The position numbers were made by a program, and so were the translations under genes. Below, piece after piece: positions 17,501-26,300 of a DNA stretch of 64,000 nucleotides; the first letter of the stretch is position 1; each line of letters opens with the position of its first letter. The stretch covers positions 78,387-142,386 of the forward strand of contig CAJFVX010000024.1 in assembly GCA_904420585.1 (NCBI GenBank). The letters are read 5' to 3'. The stretch is from Candidatus Howiella intestinavium. Its GTDB lineage: Bacteria; Bacillota; Clostridia; Oscillospirales; Acutalibacteraceae. The notes under the pieces were generated by a model. That model was not told the DNA's origin, did not search any database, and was given only the letters and a program-made list of their open reading frames with translations.

Positions 17501-18836
17501 CTTCCCCGACCCGGACAGCATCGGCATGGAGTTTTTCGCCCTGGGCGGCGACGTCACCATTGACGAGATGAACATCTGGCAGATGAAGTCCATGTTCACC
17601 GGCGACAGCCAAACCGGCACGGAACCCATGTTCTTGGCCCTGTCTGCCCCTGCCATCGCAGACCCCGGCGAGGCCTTCACCGTCCGCGCCAGCATTCTGC
17701 CCATGACCGCCGCCGATAAGACGGTCACCTGGGATATCGACGAGGGCCTGACCGTGGTGGAGCAGACCGATACTTATGTGGTGCTTACGTCCGACAGGGA
17801 AGGCGAATTTACCGTTGGGGCTGCCAGCAACACCGGCGGCCTTACAAAAGAGATCACCGTCAAGGTGGAGCAGCGGGTCTTTCATACCAACCTGGCCGAC
17901 TGGGTTTCCAAAGGCGGCAGCTGGTATAAGACCGGCGACGGCCTGCGGGGCCAGAATGCCGGTTCGGGGGACTGCTTCTATCTGTCCAGAAACAGCCTGC
18001 CCGATACCCCCTTCACCCTGGAGGCCGACGTGAAAACCCTGGAGGGTCAGGCCACGTCCCTGGTCTTCGGCATAGAAAACTTCGACAATCCCGGCGCTTC
18101 CTGGTACTGTTTTAACATTGAAAGCACCTCCGGCAAGCTGTTTAAGAATGTCGGCGGCGCCGAGGTCATCCGCAAGGATTACAGCCTTACTACTGAGCAG
18201 CAGGAGAACCGCGCTTTCCATATGAAGCTGGAGTACAACGGCAGGGAATTTGTGGCTTATCTGGACGATAGGGAAGTTGCGAGGTTCGATGACTCGGCCT
18301 ATCAGGGCGGCTATATAGGCCTTCTGACCTATCGCTCCGACAGTGTCTTCAACAATGTGATCCTGACCCTGGATGAAGAAATCACGGCGGTTTCTCCCAT
18401 ACCGGACATTGAGGTCCAGCTGGGCTCCGATATTACCCTTGCAGACATCACCGCATCCCTGCCAGAACAGGTCACGGTAGAAATGGAGTCAGGGGTCAAG
18501 ATTCTGGCCGACGTCACCGACTGGGATACCTCCAAGGCAGACCTGACCCAGGCCGGCACCACCCAGATTACCGGTACCGTAGAAGGTACCCGCATCCCGG
18601 CTGTTATCAACGTGGTGGTGACGGCGGCTGAGCCGGAACTGGTGAAAGGGGATTTGACAAAAGACGGGAGAGTGGATATAGAGGATGTGATGGCCCTGTG
18701 CAGGGTTCTGGCGCGCAAAGCTGCCGGAATCGAACCCGACAAAGAAGAAATCGCACAGGGGGATATGACGGGCGACGGAAAAGTGGCAATTGAAGATGTG
18801 ATGGCAATTTGCAGAGTCATCGCCCGGGGAAAATAA
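14580..18836 (+). CDS. Secreted multidomain GH32 fructanase with C-terminal dockerin-type module
   Basis: 1418 residues, predicted extracellular beta-fructofuranosidase (levanase/inulinase type). The signal peptide has an unusually long basic n-region (hydrophobic core 33-52, likely cleavage after VSA at 57). An alternative ATG at 14637 would give a normal-length signal, but 14580 has the better AAAGGGG site. Order: two concanavalin-like sandwich domains (about 62-430), cadherin-like sandwich (420-515), GH32 five-blade propeller (530-840) with nucleophile Asp545 (FMNDPNG), Asp676 (FRDPK) and acid/base Glu730 (SECP). Then GH32 C-terminal sandwich (to about 1005), Ig-like (1020-1095), a third concanavalin-like (1100-1265), Ig-like (1268-1350), and two dockerin-type calcium loops (1355-1418: 'DLTKDGRVDIED', 'DMTGDGKVAIED'). 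The GH32 gene downstream is 51 bases away. Confidence 0.93.
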   Translation: MQRPWSRPFARHSQGKKRRMTKGGNTRGGVKRCVSLAFALCVALTGVLPLGITAVSAAEAGLGYLNGDGVINGTDGYEMEKRSGNNLAVSEVESAYFAYSADISYIDGNTVSLMFGAESTDAGSIGNGTDNKFFGAELSRDVTAGADKAVLRLKMFQDGSGSIGEVIHQQTVATDVDTTQPVSFQAVVTAKKELEFYVNGSKADVTIDPDDLARFQGAYAGGYLGLVTFDTEARFSNVTLVNNGAAVTDGFRTNLPGLTFINGTWNRTEAGLYSNGNDVFAMSDARVKNFILEATVTIEGKAAAGLVFRAASKETPKDSGTYIANIHIDRNCGRMFTFGTGAGDIGAAYFLPDTAKGTYQMKVVAVGNKINYYVDDVLASSVTHDQFAEGYLGLMTYGGSVTYQDVMYTDLGDAATAPVLSGLEVTGGSMALTPAFDPDVSSYTYFAGMADSIAVKPSAAAGTTLTISASGPEGTILEATAVDSGEEKEIPLQIGSNTVCIFAEKDGVSMGITLAVTKKSSADYMAAEPYRPQFHFSPEINFMNDPNGLIYDPSNGTWHMYFQYSPQLPGMGSQTWGHAQSTDLVTWQEMPVAIPMDSLGAIFSGSAVVDEDNTSGFFTDNEPGESKLVAIYTNAGDRGQVQSIAYSKDHGVTWVKYEGNPVLDEGDRQYGGDFRDPKVWWQEDPEEEAGGIWLMVVAGGRGQLFSSHDLKEWKFEQALTFADGSDLYSECPALFPVTLEDTGETKWLYVASSDWYCVGDMVKESGGWRFKAETGVIDSANGGASKMYAGQFYYNDGAGEDRKLMVHWLQDYSAPGTLTDKRWNGVQSLPRVTGLKRIDGTYHMTAYPAEEIDAYRSDVIFSTKDQTVDESTPNILAGAAGQYYDIEAVFTPGTATEFGFKLRTGNGQETIVKYNTETQQLVLDKSKSGPCNTDSFSWTLHPMEDGKIQMRILMDNSVVEVFGNYGDADMADLCFPDPDSIGMEFFALGGDVTIDEMNIWQMKSMFTGDSQTGTEPMFLALSAPAIADPGEAFTVRASILPMTAADKTVTWDIDEGLTVVEQTDTYVVLTSDREGEFTVGAASNTGGLTKEITVKVEQRVFHTNLADWVSKGGSWYKTGDGLRGQNAGSGDCFYLSRNSLPDTPFTLEADVKTLEGQATSLVFGIENFDNPGASWYCFNIESTSGKLFKNVGGAEVIRKDYSLTTEQQENRAFHMKLEYNGREFVAYLDDREVARFDDSAYQGGYIGLLTYRSDSVFNNVILTLDEEITAVSPIPDIEVQLGSDITLADITASLPEQVTVEMESGVKILADVTDWDTSKADLTQAGTTQITGTVEGTRIPAVINVVVTAAEPELVKGDLTKDGRVDIEDVMALCRVLARKAAGIEPDKEEIAQGDMTGDGKVAIEDVMAICRVIARGK

Positions 18837-18887
18837 CGAGGGCATACCTTTGAAAACCCAAAAGTAAACAGGGAAGGACTGACAACC

Positions 18888-20348
18888 GTGACAAATATGC
18901 AAAGAGAATCCAATCCGCAAGCCAATTACACCGAGGCCTATCGGCCCCAGTATCACATCACCCCCGAATCGGGCTGGCTGAACGATCCCAATGGCATGGT
19001 CTATTACCACGGCCGGTACCACTTCTTTTACCAGTATTACCCCGACAGCAAGTTTCCGGCCGACATAAAATATTGGGGCCATGTATCCAGCGAAGATCCT
19101 GCACACTGGGAACAGCATCCCGTGGCCCTGGCGCCGGATGCCTACGGTTCCATCTGGTCGGGCTCGGCGGTGGTGGACTGGAACAATACCAGCGGCCTTT
19201 TTGACGATACAGCCGATAAGACCGGCCTGGTGGCCTACTATACCAGCTTTGAACTGGGCACCGGCCGGCAGCGGCAGTGCATGGCCTACTCTACCGACGA
19301 CGGCATCACCTGGCAGAAGTATAAGGGCGGCGCGCCGGTTATCGATACGGACGATGACCCGCTGAGCGACGGCGCTTTTCGGGATCCCAAGGTCTTCTGG
19401 CATGAGGAAAGCGGACAGTGGATGATGATTGTAGCCGGCGGGCCGGTGCGGTTTTATTCCTCCTCCAACCTCATCGACTGGAAGCCCCAGGGCATGCAGC
19501 CTGCCATCACCACCGAGTGCCCGGATTTCTACCGGCTGCCGGTGGATGGGGATGAGAGCCGGCAGAAATGGGTGCTCAGCGGCGCCGGCGTGTGGTATAT
19601 GATCGGGGACTTTAAGGAAGTGGACGGCCTGTGGACCTTCGTCCCCGACTCCGACCAGCGGTACAATTTCAATTTCGGCCCCGATGTATATGCGGGCCAG
19701 ACCTTCTCGGACGTGCCCGGCCGGCGCATCCTGATGGAGTGGATGGTGCATATCGGCTATCCCTTTGAAACCGGCAGCATCACCGACCCCTGGAACGGGG
19801 CCATTACCCTGCCCTATGAAATCCGCCTGGAAACCCGGGAGGAGGAAATCAAGCTGGTACAGGAGCCGGTGGAGGAACTGGCCGATCTGCGGTCGAAAGA
19901 ACACAGCTGGGAAAATCTCCTGCTTACAGAAGATACGCCAAATCCGCTTGCAGATTTGCAGCTGGACAAATGCGAAATCCTGGCCCGGATTGATATGAGC
20001 GGGGCAGAGGAGGCAGCCTTTGATCTGCGGCTGGGCAATAACCAGGTAACCACCGTGTCCTATAACCGCCTAACCGGTATGCTCTCGGTGGACAGGCGCG
20101 CGTCGGGGGCCAATCCCAAGCCGGATTTCCCCGATGTCTATACAAAATCTATCAAGGCGCAGAACGGGATAATCGAACTGCACATGTTCCTGGATTGGTC
20201 CTCTCTGGAGGTCTTTGCCGACGGGTCGGTCTGCACCGCCCTTATCTACCCGGACAGGGACAGCACAGGGCTCGGCCTGCGGGTCGCCGGCGGTACAGCC
20301 AAGGTGGAGCGGCTGCAGATTTTTGAGCAAGCGTCCATGTTCCGGTAA
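18888..20348 (+). CDS. Cytoplasmic GH32 beta-fructofuranosidase
   Basis: 486 residues, no signal peptide and no accessory domain. The GH32 triad is present: nucleophile Asp33 in 'GWLNDPNG', Asp166 in 'FRDPK', and acid/base Glu210 in 'TTECP'. The C-terminal sandwich ends with 'HMFLDWSSLEVFADG'. It would cleave short fructo-oligosaccharides or sucrose after uptake. The start is GTG at 18888 with GGGAAGG ten bases upstream; an ATG at 18897 is the alternative. Second gene of the operon controlled by the LacI-type operators, so the cell pairs an external endo/exo-fructanase with an internal exo-enzyme. Confidence 0.93.
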   Translation: MTNMQRESNPQANYTEAYRPQYHITPESGWLNDPNGMVYYHGRYHFFYQYYPDSKFPADIKYWGHVSSEDPAHWEQHPVALAPDAYGSIWSGSAVVDWNNTSGLFDDTADKTGLVAYYTSFELGTGRQRQCMAYSTDDGITWQKYKGGAPVIDTDDDPLSDGAFRDPKVFWHEESGQWMMIVAGGPVRFYSSSNLIDWKPQGMQPAITTECPDFYRLPVDGDESRQKWVLSGAGVWYMIGDFKEVDGLWTFVPDSDQRYNFNFGPDVYAGQTFSDVPGRRILMEWMVHIGYPFETGSITDPWNGAITLPYEIRLETREEEIKLVQEPVEELADLRSKEHSWENLLLTEDTPNPLADLQLDKCEILARIDMSGAEEAAFDLRLGNNQVTTVSYNRLTGMLSVDRRASGANPKPDFPDVYTKSIKAQNGIIELHMFLDWSSLEVFADGSVCTALIYPDRDSTGLGLRVAGGTAKVERLQIFEQASMFR

Positions 20349-20376
20349 GGGCCGGATAAGACTGTATGATCATGAA

Positions 20377-20410
20377 AAAAGGAGGATGCGTCCGACGCAT
20401 CCTCCTTTTC
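20377..20410. terminator. Bidirectional terminator between GH32 operon and fru/pts operon
   Basis: An 11-bp perfect stem (20381-20391 with 20395-20405), extended by A:T pairs on both sides, sits between the convergent GH32 and ptsI genes. Confidence 0.88.
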
Positions 20411-20431
20411 GCTATATGGAAGTGACTAAGA

Positions 20432-22153
20432 TTATCTTTCCGCACAGGCGGCCTGCAGATACTTCTCAATATCCGCAGCAGTAGGCAGCAGCATAGCTTC
20501 GGCAGCCGTCCGCACCGCGTCGGCCCGGGTCCAGGAGGCGATGCGGGCGCGGGTAGCCAGTATTGCTGCGGGGCTTACGCTGAATTCGTCCAGCCCAAAG
20601 GCCAGCAGCAGGGGAATCATCAGGGGATCGGCGGCTGCTTCGCCGCACATGCCCACCGGAATCCCCACCGCCTTGGCCGACTCGATAATGCGGCGGATAC
20701 TCCGCAGCACGGCCGGATGATAGGGGGTATACAGCTTCCCCACCTTGGCGTTGCCCCGGTCGACCTCCAGGGTGTACTGGATTAAATCGTTGGTGCCAAT
20801 GCTGAAAAAGTCTGCTTCTGCGGCCAAAACGTCGGACAAAACGGATGCGGCGGCCGTCTCAACCATAATGCCTACAGAAATATCCTTATCATAGGCGATC
20901 CCTTCCGTATCCAGTTCGGCCTTGCATTGGGCCAGCAGTTCCTTTGCGGCGCGCACCTCGTCTAATCCGGTGATGAGGGGAAGCATAATCCGGATATTTC
21001 CATGGGAGGCCCCGGCCCGCAGCAGAGCCCGCAGCTGCACCTTGAAAATGTCCGGCCGGTCCAGGCAGAAGCGGATGGCCCGGTGCCCCAGAAAGGGGTT
21101 ATCCTCCTTCTCCAGCCCTAAGTAGGGGATATCCTTGTCCCCGCCCACGTCCAGGGTGCGGATGATAACCTCCCTGCCGGCCATGCTGTCGGCCACCTCT
21201 TTGTAGACGGCGTACTGCTCCTCTTCGGTGGGCAGGGCCGCCCTGTCCATAAAAAGGAACTCGGTGCGGAACAGGCCGATGCCCTCGGCCGACGCAGCGG
21301 CGGCCGCAGCCGCATCTTCCGCCGAGCCGATGTTGGCGTATAGCTTGAAGACCCTTCCGTCCCCGTCCAGGGTGGGTTTTCCCCGGAACTTTTCCAGCAT
21401 CCGCCGCTTTTCCAAGCAGGCTTCCCGCTTGGCCTCATATGCGGCCAACTGGTCGGCGCCGGGGGAGAGAAGGGCGCATCCCTCGTCCCCGTCCACAATC
21501 AGGATCTGTCCGTCGGCTACCTGCTCCAGCGCGCCCGGAACACTGAGTACCGCCGGCAGCTCCAGGGAACGGGCCAGGATGGCCGAATGGCTGGTCCGGC
21601 CGCCCGTCTCGGTCAGGATGGCGGCCACGTTTTCCTTTTGCAGCCCCACAGTCATGCTGGGGGTCAGGTCGTGGGCCACCAGAACGGAGCCTGCCGGCAG
21701 GGCGGCCAGATCCACCGGCTGCCGGTTCAAAAGGATTTGCAGCATGCGGGTGCGGATATCCCGTATATCCGTAGCCCGCTGACGCATGAGTTCGTCATCC
21801 ATGCCGGCGAACATGTCGGCGTACATGCTGCACACCGTATCCAGAGCGGCCTCGGCGCACTGGCCGCCGTCGATGGATTCCTTCATCTGGGAGAGCATAA
21901 AGGGATCCTGCAGCATGGTGATCTGTCCGCTGAGGATTTCGGCCTCCTTTTCGCCAACCCGGGCTTTCAGATTGTCCGCCATGTCCTGCGTTGCAGCGCA
22001 GAAGGCGTCCACAGCCGCCTGTAAGCGCTCTTTTTCCTTATCCGCGCCGCCGAAGGCGACGCCGGAATAGTCCAGGGAGGGTTCCCGGACACAGACGGCC
22101 TTCCCGATGCCGATGCCGCCGCTGGCGGCGATTCCGTGTAAGGTCATATCCAT
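20432..22153 (-). CDS. ptsI: PTS enzyme I (phosphoenolpyruvate-protein phosphotransferase)
   Basis: 573 residues, normal length. It transfers phosphate from PEP to HPr. The phosphorylated histidine is His189 in 'TGGRTSHSAILARS'. The C-terminal PEP-binding barrel carries 'GIGLFRTEFLFMDR', 'RTLDVGGDKDIPYL', 'GHRAIRF', 'GTNDLIQYTLEVDRGN' and 'GMCGEAAADP'. Last gene of the fruR-fruK-fruA-ptsH-ptsI operon, 119 bases after ptsH; a GC-rich hairpin (22213-22242) lies in that gap and could tune its expression. The co-location of general PTS proteins with the fructose permease suggests fructose is a main PTS sugar here. Confidence 0.95.
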   Translation of the reverse strand: MDMTLHGIAASGGIGIGKAVCVREPSLDYSGVAFGGADKEKERLQAAVDAFCAATQDMADNLKARVGEKEAEILSGQITMLQDPFMLSQMKESIDGGQCAEAALDTVCSMYADMFAGMDDELMRQRATDIRDIRTRMLQILLNRQPVDLAALPAGSVLVAHDLTPSMTVGLQKENVAAILTETGGRTSHSAILARSLELPAVLSVPGALEQVADGQILIVDGDEGCALLSPGADQLAAYEAKREACLEKRRMLEKFRGKPTLDGDGRVFKLYANIGSAEDAAAAAAASAEGIGLFRTEFLFMDRAALPTEEEQYAVYKEVADSMAGREVIIRTLDVGGDKDIPYLGLEKEDNPFLGHRAIRFCLDRPDIFKVQLRALLRAGASHGNIRIMLPLITGLDEVRAAKELLAQCKAELDTEGIAYDKDISVGIMVETAAASVLSDVLAAEADFFSIGTNDLIQYTLEVDRGNAKVGKLYTPYHPAVLRSIRRIIESAKAVGIPVGMCGEAAADPLMIPLLLAFGLDEFSVSPAAILATRARIASWTRADAVRTAAEAMLLPTAADIEKYLQAACAER

Positions 22154-22212
22154 GCCCCTTTCCGTAAAGCATGCAGCGCCCCGCGCTGGTGTCGTGTGTA
22201 TATATGGGGGAA

Positions 22213-22242
22213 CCGCGGCGGGGCTGGCAGCTTCCGCCGCGG
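22213..22242. other. GC-rich hairpin between ptsH and ptsI
   Basis: CCGCGGCGG (22213-22221) and CCGCCGCGG (22234-22242) form a 9-bp perfect inverted repeat with a 12-base loop and no T-run. It may act as an attenuator or an mRNA-processing element; no direct evidence. Confidence 0.4.
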
Positions 22243-22272
22243 CTGTATGAAAACATCTGCACTCCGCCGGTT

Positions 22273-22536
22273 TTATTCGCCCAGCCCCGCTTCCACCAGC
22301 TCTACGGCGGCTTTCAGGCAGGCCTCCTCATCCGGGCCGTCGCAGCGGATTTCAATATCCGTCCCCTGCTTGATGCAGGCGGCCATAAGGTTCATAATGC
22401 TTTTTCCGTTGACCTCCCGGTCGCCGGCCAGAATGGTGACATCGCAGGTAAAGGGGGTGACCGTCTTGATGAATAACTGGGCGGGGCGCATGTGCATCCC
22501 CATGGGATTGATGACCTTGGTTTTTGCCGATACCAT
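22273..22536 (-). CDS. ptsH: Phosphocarrier protein HPr
   Basis: 87 residues. The phospho-accepting His15 lies in 'NPMGMHMRPAQLF' (the usual form is GLHARPA, so Met replaces Ala at 16). The regulatory Ser46 sits in 'NGKSIMNLMAA', so this protein could both carry phosphate to EIIA and be phosphorylated by an HPr kinase for catabolite control. No hprK is in the window. It lies 86 bases downstream of fruA and has its own good ribosome binding site (AAAGGAG). Confidence 0.94.
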   Translation of the reverse strand: MVSAKTKVINPMGMHMRPAQLFIKTVTPFTCDVTILAGDREVNGKSIMNLMAACIKQGTDIEIRCDGPDEEACLKAAVELVEAGLGE

Positions 22537-22622
22537 AATAACATTCTCCTTTTTATCTGTAGAATTGTTCCCGCCGGGACCGGCAGCGGGCCGGCCCCTC
22601 AGCAGGAGAAGGATGGGATTGC

Positions 22623-24605
22623 CTAGGCGGTCTTTTCGGCCTTCGGTACCCTGTTTTTCCGCAGCAGGCCCAGCAGCAGCATACCCACCACCGAACCGAT
22701 GACCAGGGCCAGGATATAGCCGAAGACATTCTGAATCAGCGGGAAGACAAAGACGCCGCCGTGGGGCGCGGGGAGCGCGCAGCCGAAGACCATGCTCAAA
22801 GCGCCGGCCACAGCCGAGCCCACCGCGCAGGAGGGGATAACCCGCAGGGGGTCGGAGGCCGCAAAGGGGATAGCGCCCTCGGTGATGAAGCAGGCGCCCA
22901 TAATATAGTTGACCACGCCCGACTTGCGCTCGTCAGGGGTGAACTTGCGCCGGAAGATGGTGGTGGCCAGGGCAATGGCCAGAGGCGGTACCATGCCGCC
23001 GATCATGACCGACGCCATCATCATATACCGGATGTCGTCGCTGGGGGCGCCGGCGGCCGCGGCTTCCACAATGGCCGCCGTGCCGGTGACGTAGGCCGCC
23101 TTGTTGAAGGGGCCGCCCATGTCGATGCTCATCATGGCGCCCAGCACCGCGCCCAGGAGGATGCGGCTGGAGCCGCCCAAGGAGCCCAAGAAGGATACGA
23201 GCCCGGTGTTGATAAGGCCCATAATAGGGTTGATGAGGCACATAAAAGCACCCATGAAAAGCACCCCAAGCACGGGATAGACCAGGATGGGCTTGATGCC
23301 CTCCAGGCTGCGGGGGAATTTATCGCAGCCCTTGCGGAGCAGGAGCATGAAGTAGCCGCCCACAAAGCCGGCCAGCAGCGCCCCCAGGAAGCCGGCGGGA
23401 ATGGCCTCGGCCGCGCCGGTAATGGTCCAGAAGGAGGTGCCGGTGCTGGCCAGGTAGCCGCCTACAAAACCGACCACAAGGCCGGGCCGGTCGGCGATGC
23501 TGTAGGCGATATAGCCCGCCAGGATGGGGAGCATGAAGTTGAAGGCCGCGTTGCCCACCGTCTTAAAGAAGGCGGCCACAGGGGTATTCATACCGAAGTT
23601 GGCCGGGTCGATGGAGGCGTCGTCCAGCAGGAAGGCCAGGGCGATGAGGATGCCGCCGCCGATGACGAAGGGCAGCATGTGGGATACGCCGTTCATCAGG
23701 TGCTTGTAGATTTTCCGGCCCACCGACTCGCTCTTGCCGGCGTCGACCGCTTCCTCGCTGCCGCCGGCGTGCTGATAGACCGGCACATTGCCGCTCTCAA
23801 TGCGCTGTATAAGTTCCTCCGGCTTATGGATGCCGTCAGAAACCGACACAAACAGCACCTTCTTGCCCGAGAAGCGGGCGGTTTCCACATTCCGGTCGGC
23901 GGCTACGATAATGCCGTCGGCCGCCTCAATTTCGGCGGGAGTCAGCACGTTCTTGGCGCCGCCGCTGCCGTCGGTCTCGGCCTTCAGGGGAATGCCCAGC
24001 TTTTCACCCGCCTTCTCCAGGGCCTCGGCGGCCATGTAGGTGTGGGCGATGCCGGTGGGACATGCCGTCACGGCCAGTACCCGGAAGCCCTTTTTCGCCG
24101 GTACTGCCGCCGGCTCAGCCGGCTTCTCTGCCTCTTCCGGCTCGCCGTACTTGGCCCGCTCATATTTGTCGATGATCGCAAGAAAGCTTTCGGGATCGGC
24201 CGCCGCCCGCAGTTCGGCGGTAAAGGTCGGCTCCATGAGCAGAACCATGAGGTGGGAGAGTATCTCCAGATGGAGATCCCCGTCCATAGGGGCGGCTATC
24301 ATGAAGAACAAATCGGAAGGCGCGCCGTCCATGGCGCCGTAGTCCACGCCGGTGTCCAGGGTCATGGCGGCAAGGCTGGGCCGGATAACCGCGTCGGACT
24401 TGGCGTGGGGCACGGCGATGCCGGCCTCGATGGCCGTGCTGGTCTGGGACTCCCTCGCCAGGATAGCCTGCTTGTAGGCCGCCTTGTCCTTGAGGGCTCC
24501 GCCCTTATCCTGCAAATCCACCAGCAGGTCGATGGCCGATGCCTTATCAGCCGCCGTCCCGTGCAGAGCGATGCGGGACGGGGAGAGCAAATCTACAATA
24601 CGCAT
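22623..24605 (-). CDS. fruA: Fructose-specific PTS permease, EIIABC fusion
   Basis: 660 residues with three domains. EIIA is at 1-145, with phospho-His67 in 'AGIAVPHAKSD'. A linker rich in Glu/Pro/Ala spans 150-172. EIIB is at 174-275, with phospho-Cys182 in 'TACPTGIAHTYMAAEAL'. The EIIC membrane domain runs from about 305 to 650 with around eight to ten helices and 'SIDMGGPFNKAAYVTG'. It imports fructose and delivers fructose-1-phosphate. Four bases separate it from fruK. The EIIB and EIIC motifs match the fructose rather than the mannitol family. Confidence 0.95.
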   Translation of the reverse strand: MRIVDLLSPSRIALHGTAADKASAIDLLVDLQDKGGALKDKAAYKQAILARESQTSTAIEAGIAVPHAKSDAVIRPSLAAMTLDTGVDYGAMDGAPSDLFFMIAAPMDGDLHLEILSHLMVLLMEPTFTAELRAAADPESFLAIIDKYERAKYGEPEEAEKPAEPAAVPAKKGFRVLAVTACPTGIAHTYMAAEALEKAGEKLGIPLKAETDGSGGAKNVLTPAEIEAADGIIVAADRNVETARFSGKKVLFVSVSDGIHKPEELIQRIESGNVPVYQHAGGSEEAVDAGKSESVGRKIYKHLMNGVSHMLPFVIGGGILIALAFLLDDASIDPANFGMNTPVAAFFKTVGNAAFNFMLPILAGYIAYSIADRPGLVVGFVGGYLASTGTSFWTITGAAEAIPAGFLGALLAGFVGGYFMLLLRKGCDKFPRSLEGIKPILVYPVLGVLFMGAFMCLINPIMGLINTGLVSFLGSLGGSSRILLGAVLGAMMSIDMGGPFNKAAYVTGTAAIVEAAAAGAPSDDIRYMMMASVMIGGMVPPLAIALATTIFRRKFTPDERKSGVVNYIMGACFITEGAIPFAASDPLRVIPSCAVGSAVAGALSMVFGCALPAPHGGVFVFPLIQNVFGYILALVIGSVVGMLLLGLLRKNRVPKAEKTA

Positions 24606-24609
24606 GTTT

Positions 24610-25530
24610 TTATTCCTCCTCTTTCATATTTTGCAAGAGTTTCTGCACATCTTCCAGGGTTGCCAGGCCGTCTGAAAAAGCGGTGGCGCTGCCGGCGGCC
24701 GCACCGGTGCGCAGAGCCGTCGCATAGTCTGCCGATTGCAGCCAACCGGCCAGGAAGCCGGCCACCATGGAGTCCCCGGCGCCTACCGAGTTTTTTACCT
24801 TGCCATCGGGGGCGGCTATTCTGTGGTAAGCGCCGGTTTCATCCAGCAGGATGGCCCCGTCGCCCGCCATGGATACCAGTACGTTCCGGGCGCCCAGCTT
24901 CTGCAGTTCCGCCGCGCAGTCCCGGATGTCGTCCTCTGACTCCAAGAAGCGGTTAAAGATGGCGCCCAGTTCAAAATTATTGGGCTTGATGAGGAAGGGA
25001 CGGTAGGGCAGCACCTTGCGCAGCAAATCTCCCTCGGCATCCACAACAGCCAGTACGCCCCGGCCGGCCAGCCGCCCCAGAATCCGTTCGTAAATGTCCA
25101 CCGGCAGGGCGGCGGGGATGCTGCCGGCCAACACGAGAAAATCGCCCTTTTCCAACCTGTCCAGCTTTTCAAAGAGGGCTTCCAGGTCGCCCGGACCGAT
25201 ATCCGGTCCCCGGCCGTTGATTTCGGTTTCCTTACCCGCCTTGATTTTCACGTTGATGCGGGTCAGCCCCTTGTCCAGGTGGATGAAGTCGGTCTGCACC
25301 CCCATCCGGGCGAGACCCTCCTCCACCGCCCGGCCGGTGAAGCCGGCCACAAACCCCAGGGCCGTGTTGGGAACCCCCAGGTTTCGCAGCACGGTGGACA
25401 CGTTGACCCCCTTGCCGCCGCACTGCACCAGCTCTTCGGTGGTTCGGTTGACGCTTCCGGCCGTAAAGGTCTCCATGCGCACTACATAGTCGATGGCCGG
25501 GTTAAAGGTTACCGTGTAGATATTGCCCAT
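24610..25530 (-). CDS. fruK: 1-phosphofructokinase
   Basis: 306 residues of the PfkB fold. It phosphorylates fructose-1-phosphate to fructose-1,6-bisphosphate. It shows 'TVTFNPAIDYVV' at the start, the glycine-rich 'CGGKGVNVSTVLRNLG' substrate motif, 'LAGSIPAALP', 'KPNNFEL' and the ATP/anion-hole 'NSVGAGDSMVAGFLAG' with the catalytic aspartate. The ATG at 25530 has an AGGAAGTGGAG site; the longer frame to 25560 would overlap the repressor gene. Four-base gaps on both sides show tight coupling with fruR and fruA. Confidence 0.94.
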   Translation of the reverse strand: MGNIYTVTFNPAIDYVVRMETFTAGSVNRTTEELVQCGGKGVNVSTVLRNLGVPNTALGFVAGFTGRAVEEGLARMGVQTDFIHLDKGLTRINVKIKAGKETEINGRGPDIGPGDLEALFEKLDRLEKGDFLVLAGSIPAALPVDIYERILGRLAGRGVLAVVDAEGDLLRKVLPYRPFLIKPNNFELGAIFNRFLESEDDIRDCAAELQKLGARNVLVSMAGDGAILLDETGAYHRIAAPDGKVKNSVGAGDSMVAGFLAGWLQSADYATALRTGAAAGSATAFSDGLATLEDVQKLLQNMKEEE

Positions 25531-25534
25531 GCTA

Positions 25535-26281
25535 TCACTCCACTTCCTTAATAGTAGCATATTGCCGGTAGCTTTCGTCGGGCAGCCGGTCGGTGAGGAT
25601 GCAGGCCTTTTCCAGCCCGCAGACGGTCACCGCCGCCACCTTGCCGAACTTGCTGGCGTCGGCCAGCACATAGGTCATGTAGGCCCGTTCCACCGCCTTG
25701 GCCTTGATGCAGGCCTCCTCGGTGTCGGGGGTGGTAAAGCCCTGGTCTTTGGCGATGCCGTTGATGCCCAGAAAAGCCTTGGTAAAATTGTAGTTTCCCA
25801 TAAAATCCAAGGCGGGCCCGCCTACAATCGCCTCGGTGCCGGGCTTTAGCAGCCCGCCTACCACATAGGCACGCAGCCCCTTGCGGACCAGCCGGCGGGC
25901 GCAGGAAATGCCGGTGGTCACAAAGGTGGCCTTGGATCCGGCCAGGTAGTCCACCATCCGCAGCACGGTGGTGCCGGCGTCCAGGAATACCAGATCCTCG
26001 TCGTGAACCTGCGCCGCTGCATACCGGGCAATGCGGGCCTTTTCCTCCACCTGCAGCCGGGCCTTGGCCGCTACGCTGGGTTCCTCGGTTTCAAAGGGGC
26101 GGTCGATGGCCACCGCCCCGCCGTGTACCTTGCTCAGCTTTCCCTGGGCAGCCAGGGCATTTAAATCCCGGCGGGCCGTAGCCTCGGATACGCCCAGGGC
26201 CTCACAGATTTGGGTCACGCTTACCGCGCCCTGCCTGCCGATGGCCTCCATAATTCTGCGAAAACGCTCCTCAGCCAACAT
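25535..26281 (-). CDS. fruR: DeoR-family repressor of the fructose operon
   Basis: 248 residues. The N-terminal DeoR HTH is 'RIMEAIGRQGAVSVTQICEALGVSEATARRDLNALAAQGKLSKVHGGAV'. The sugar-phosphate-binding domain includes 'FLDAGTTVLRMVDYL', 'FVTTGI', 'KAFLGINGI' and 'YVLADASKFGK'. First gene of the operon, so probably autoregulated, releasing DNA when fructose-1-phosphate accumulates (known for family members). Repeated TTTTGATT/AATCAA boxes lie around the promoter just upstream. Confidence 0.93.
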   Translation of the reverse strand: MLAEERFRRIMEAIGRQGAVSVTQICEALGVSEATARRDLNALAAQGKLSKVHGGAVAIDRPFETEEPSVAAKARLQVEEKARIARYAAAQVHDEDLVFLDAGTTVLRMVDYLAGSKATFVTTGISCARRLVRKGLRAYVVGGLLKPGTEAIVGGPALDFMGNYNFTKAFLGINGIAKDQGFTTPDTEEACIKAKAVERAYMTYVLADASKFGKVAAVTVCGLEKACILTDRLPDESYRQYATIKEVE

Positions 26282-26300
26282 TCTGTATCACCTTGCTTTA

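Noticed and set aside
15297..18221. 974-residue minus-strand frame opposite the GH32 gene
   Set aside because: Antisense shadow: composition is that of complementary GC-rich codons, while the plus frame carries all GH32 and dockerin motifs.
22761..24956. 731-residue plus-strand frame opposite fruA
   Set aside because: Arg/Gly/His-rich shadow of the PTS permease with no recognisable domain.
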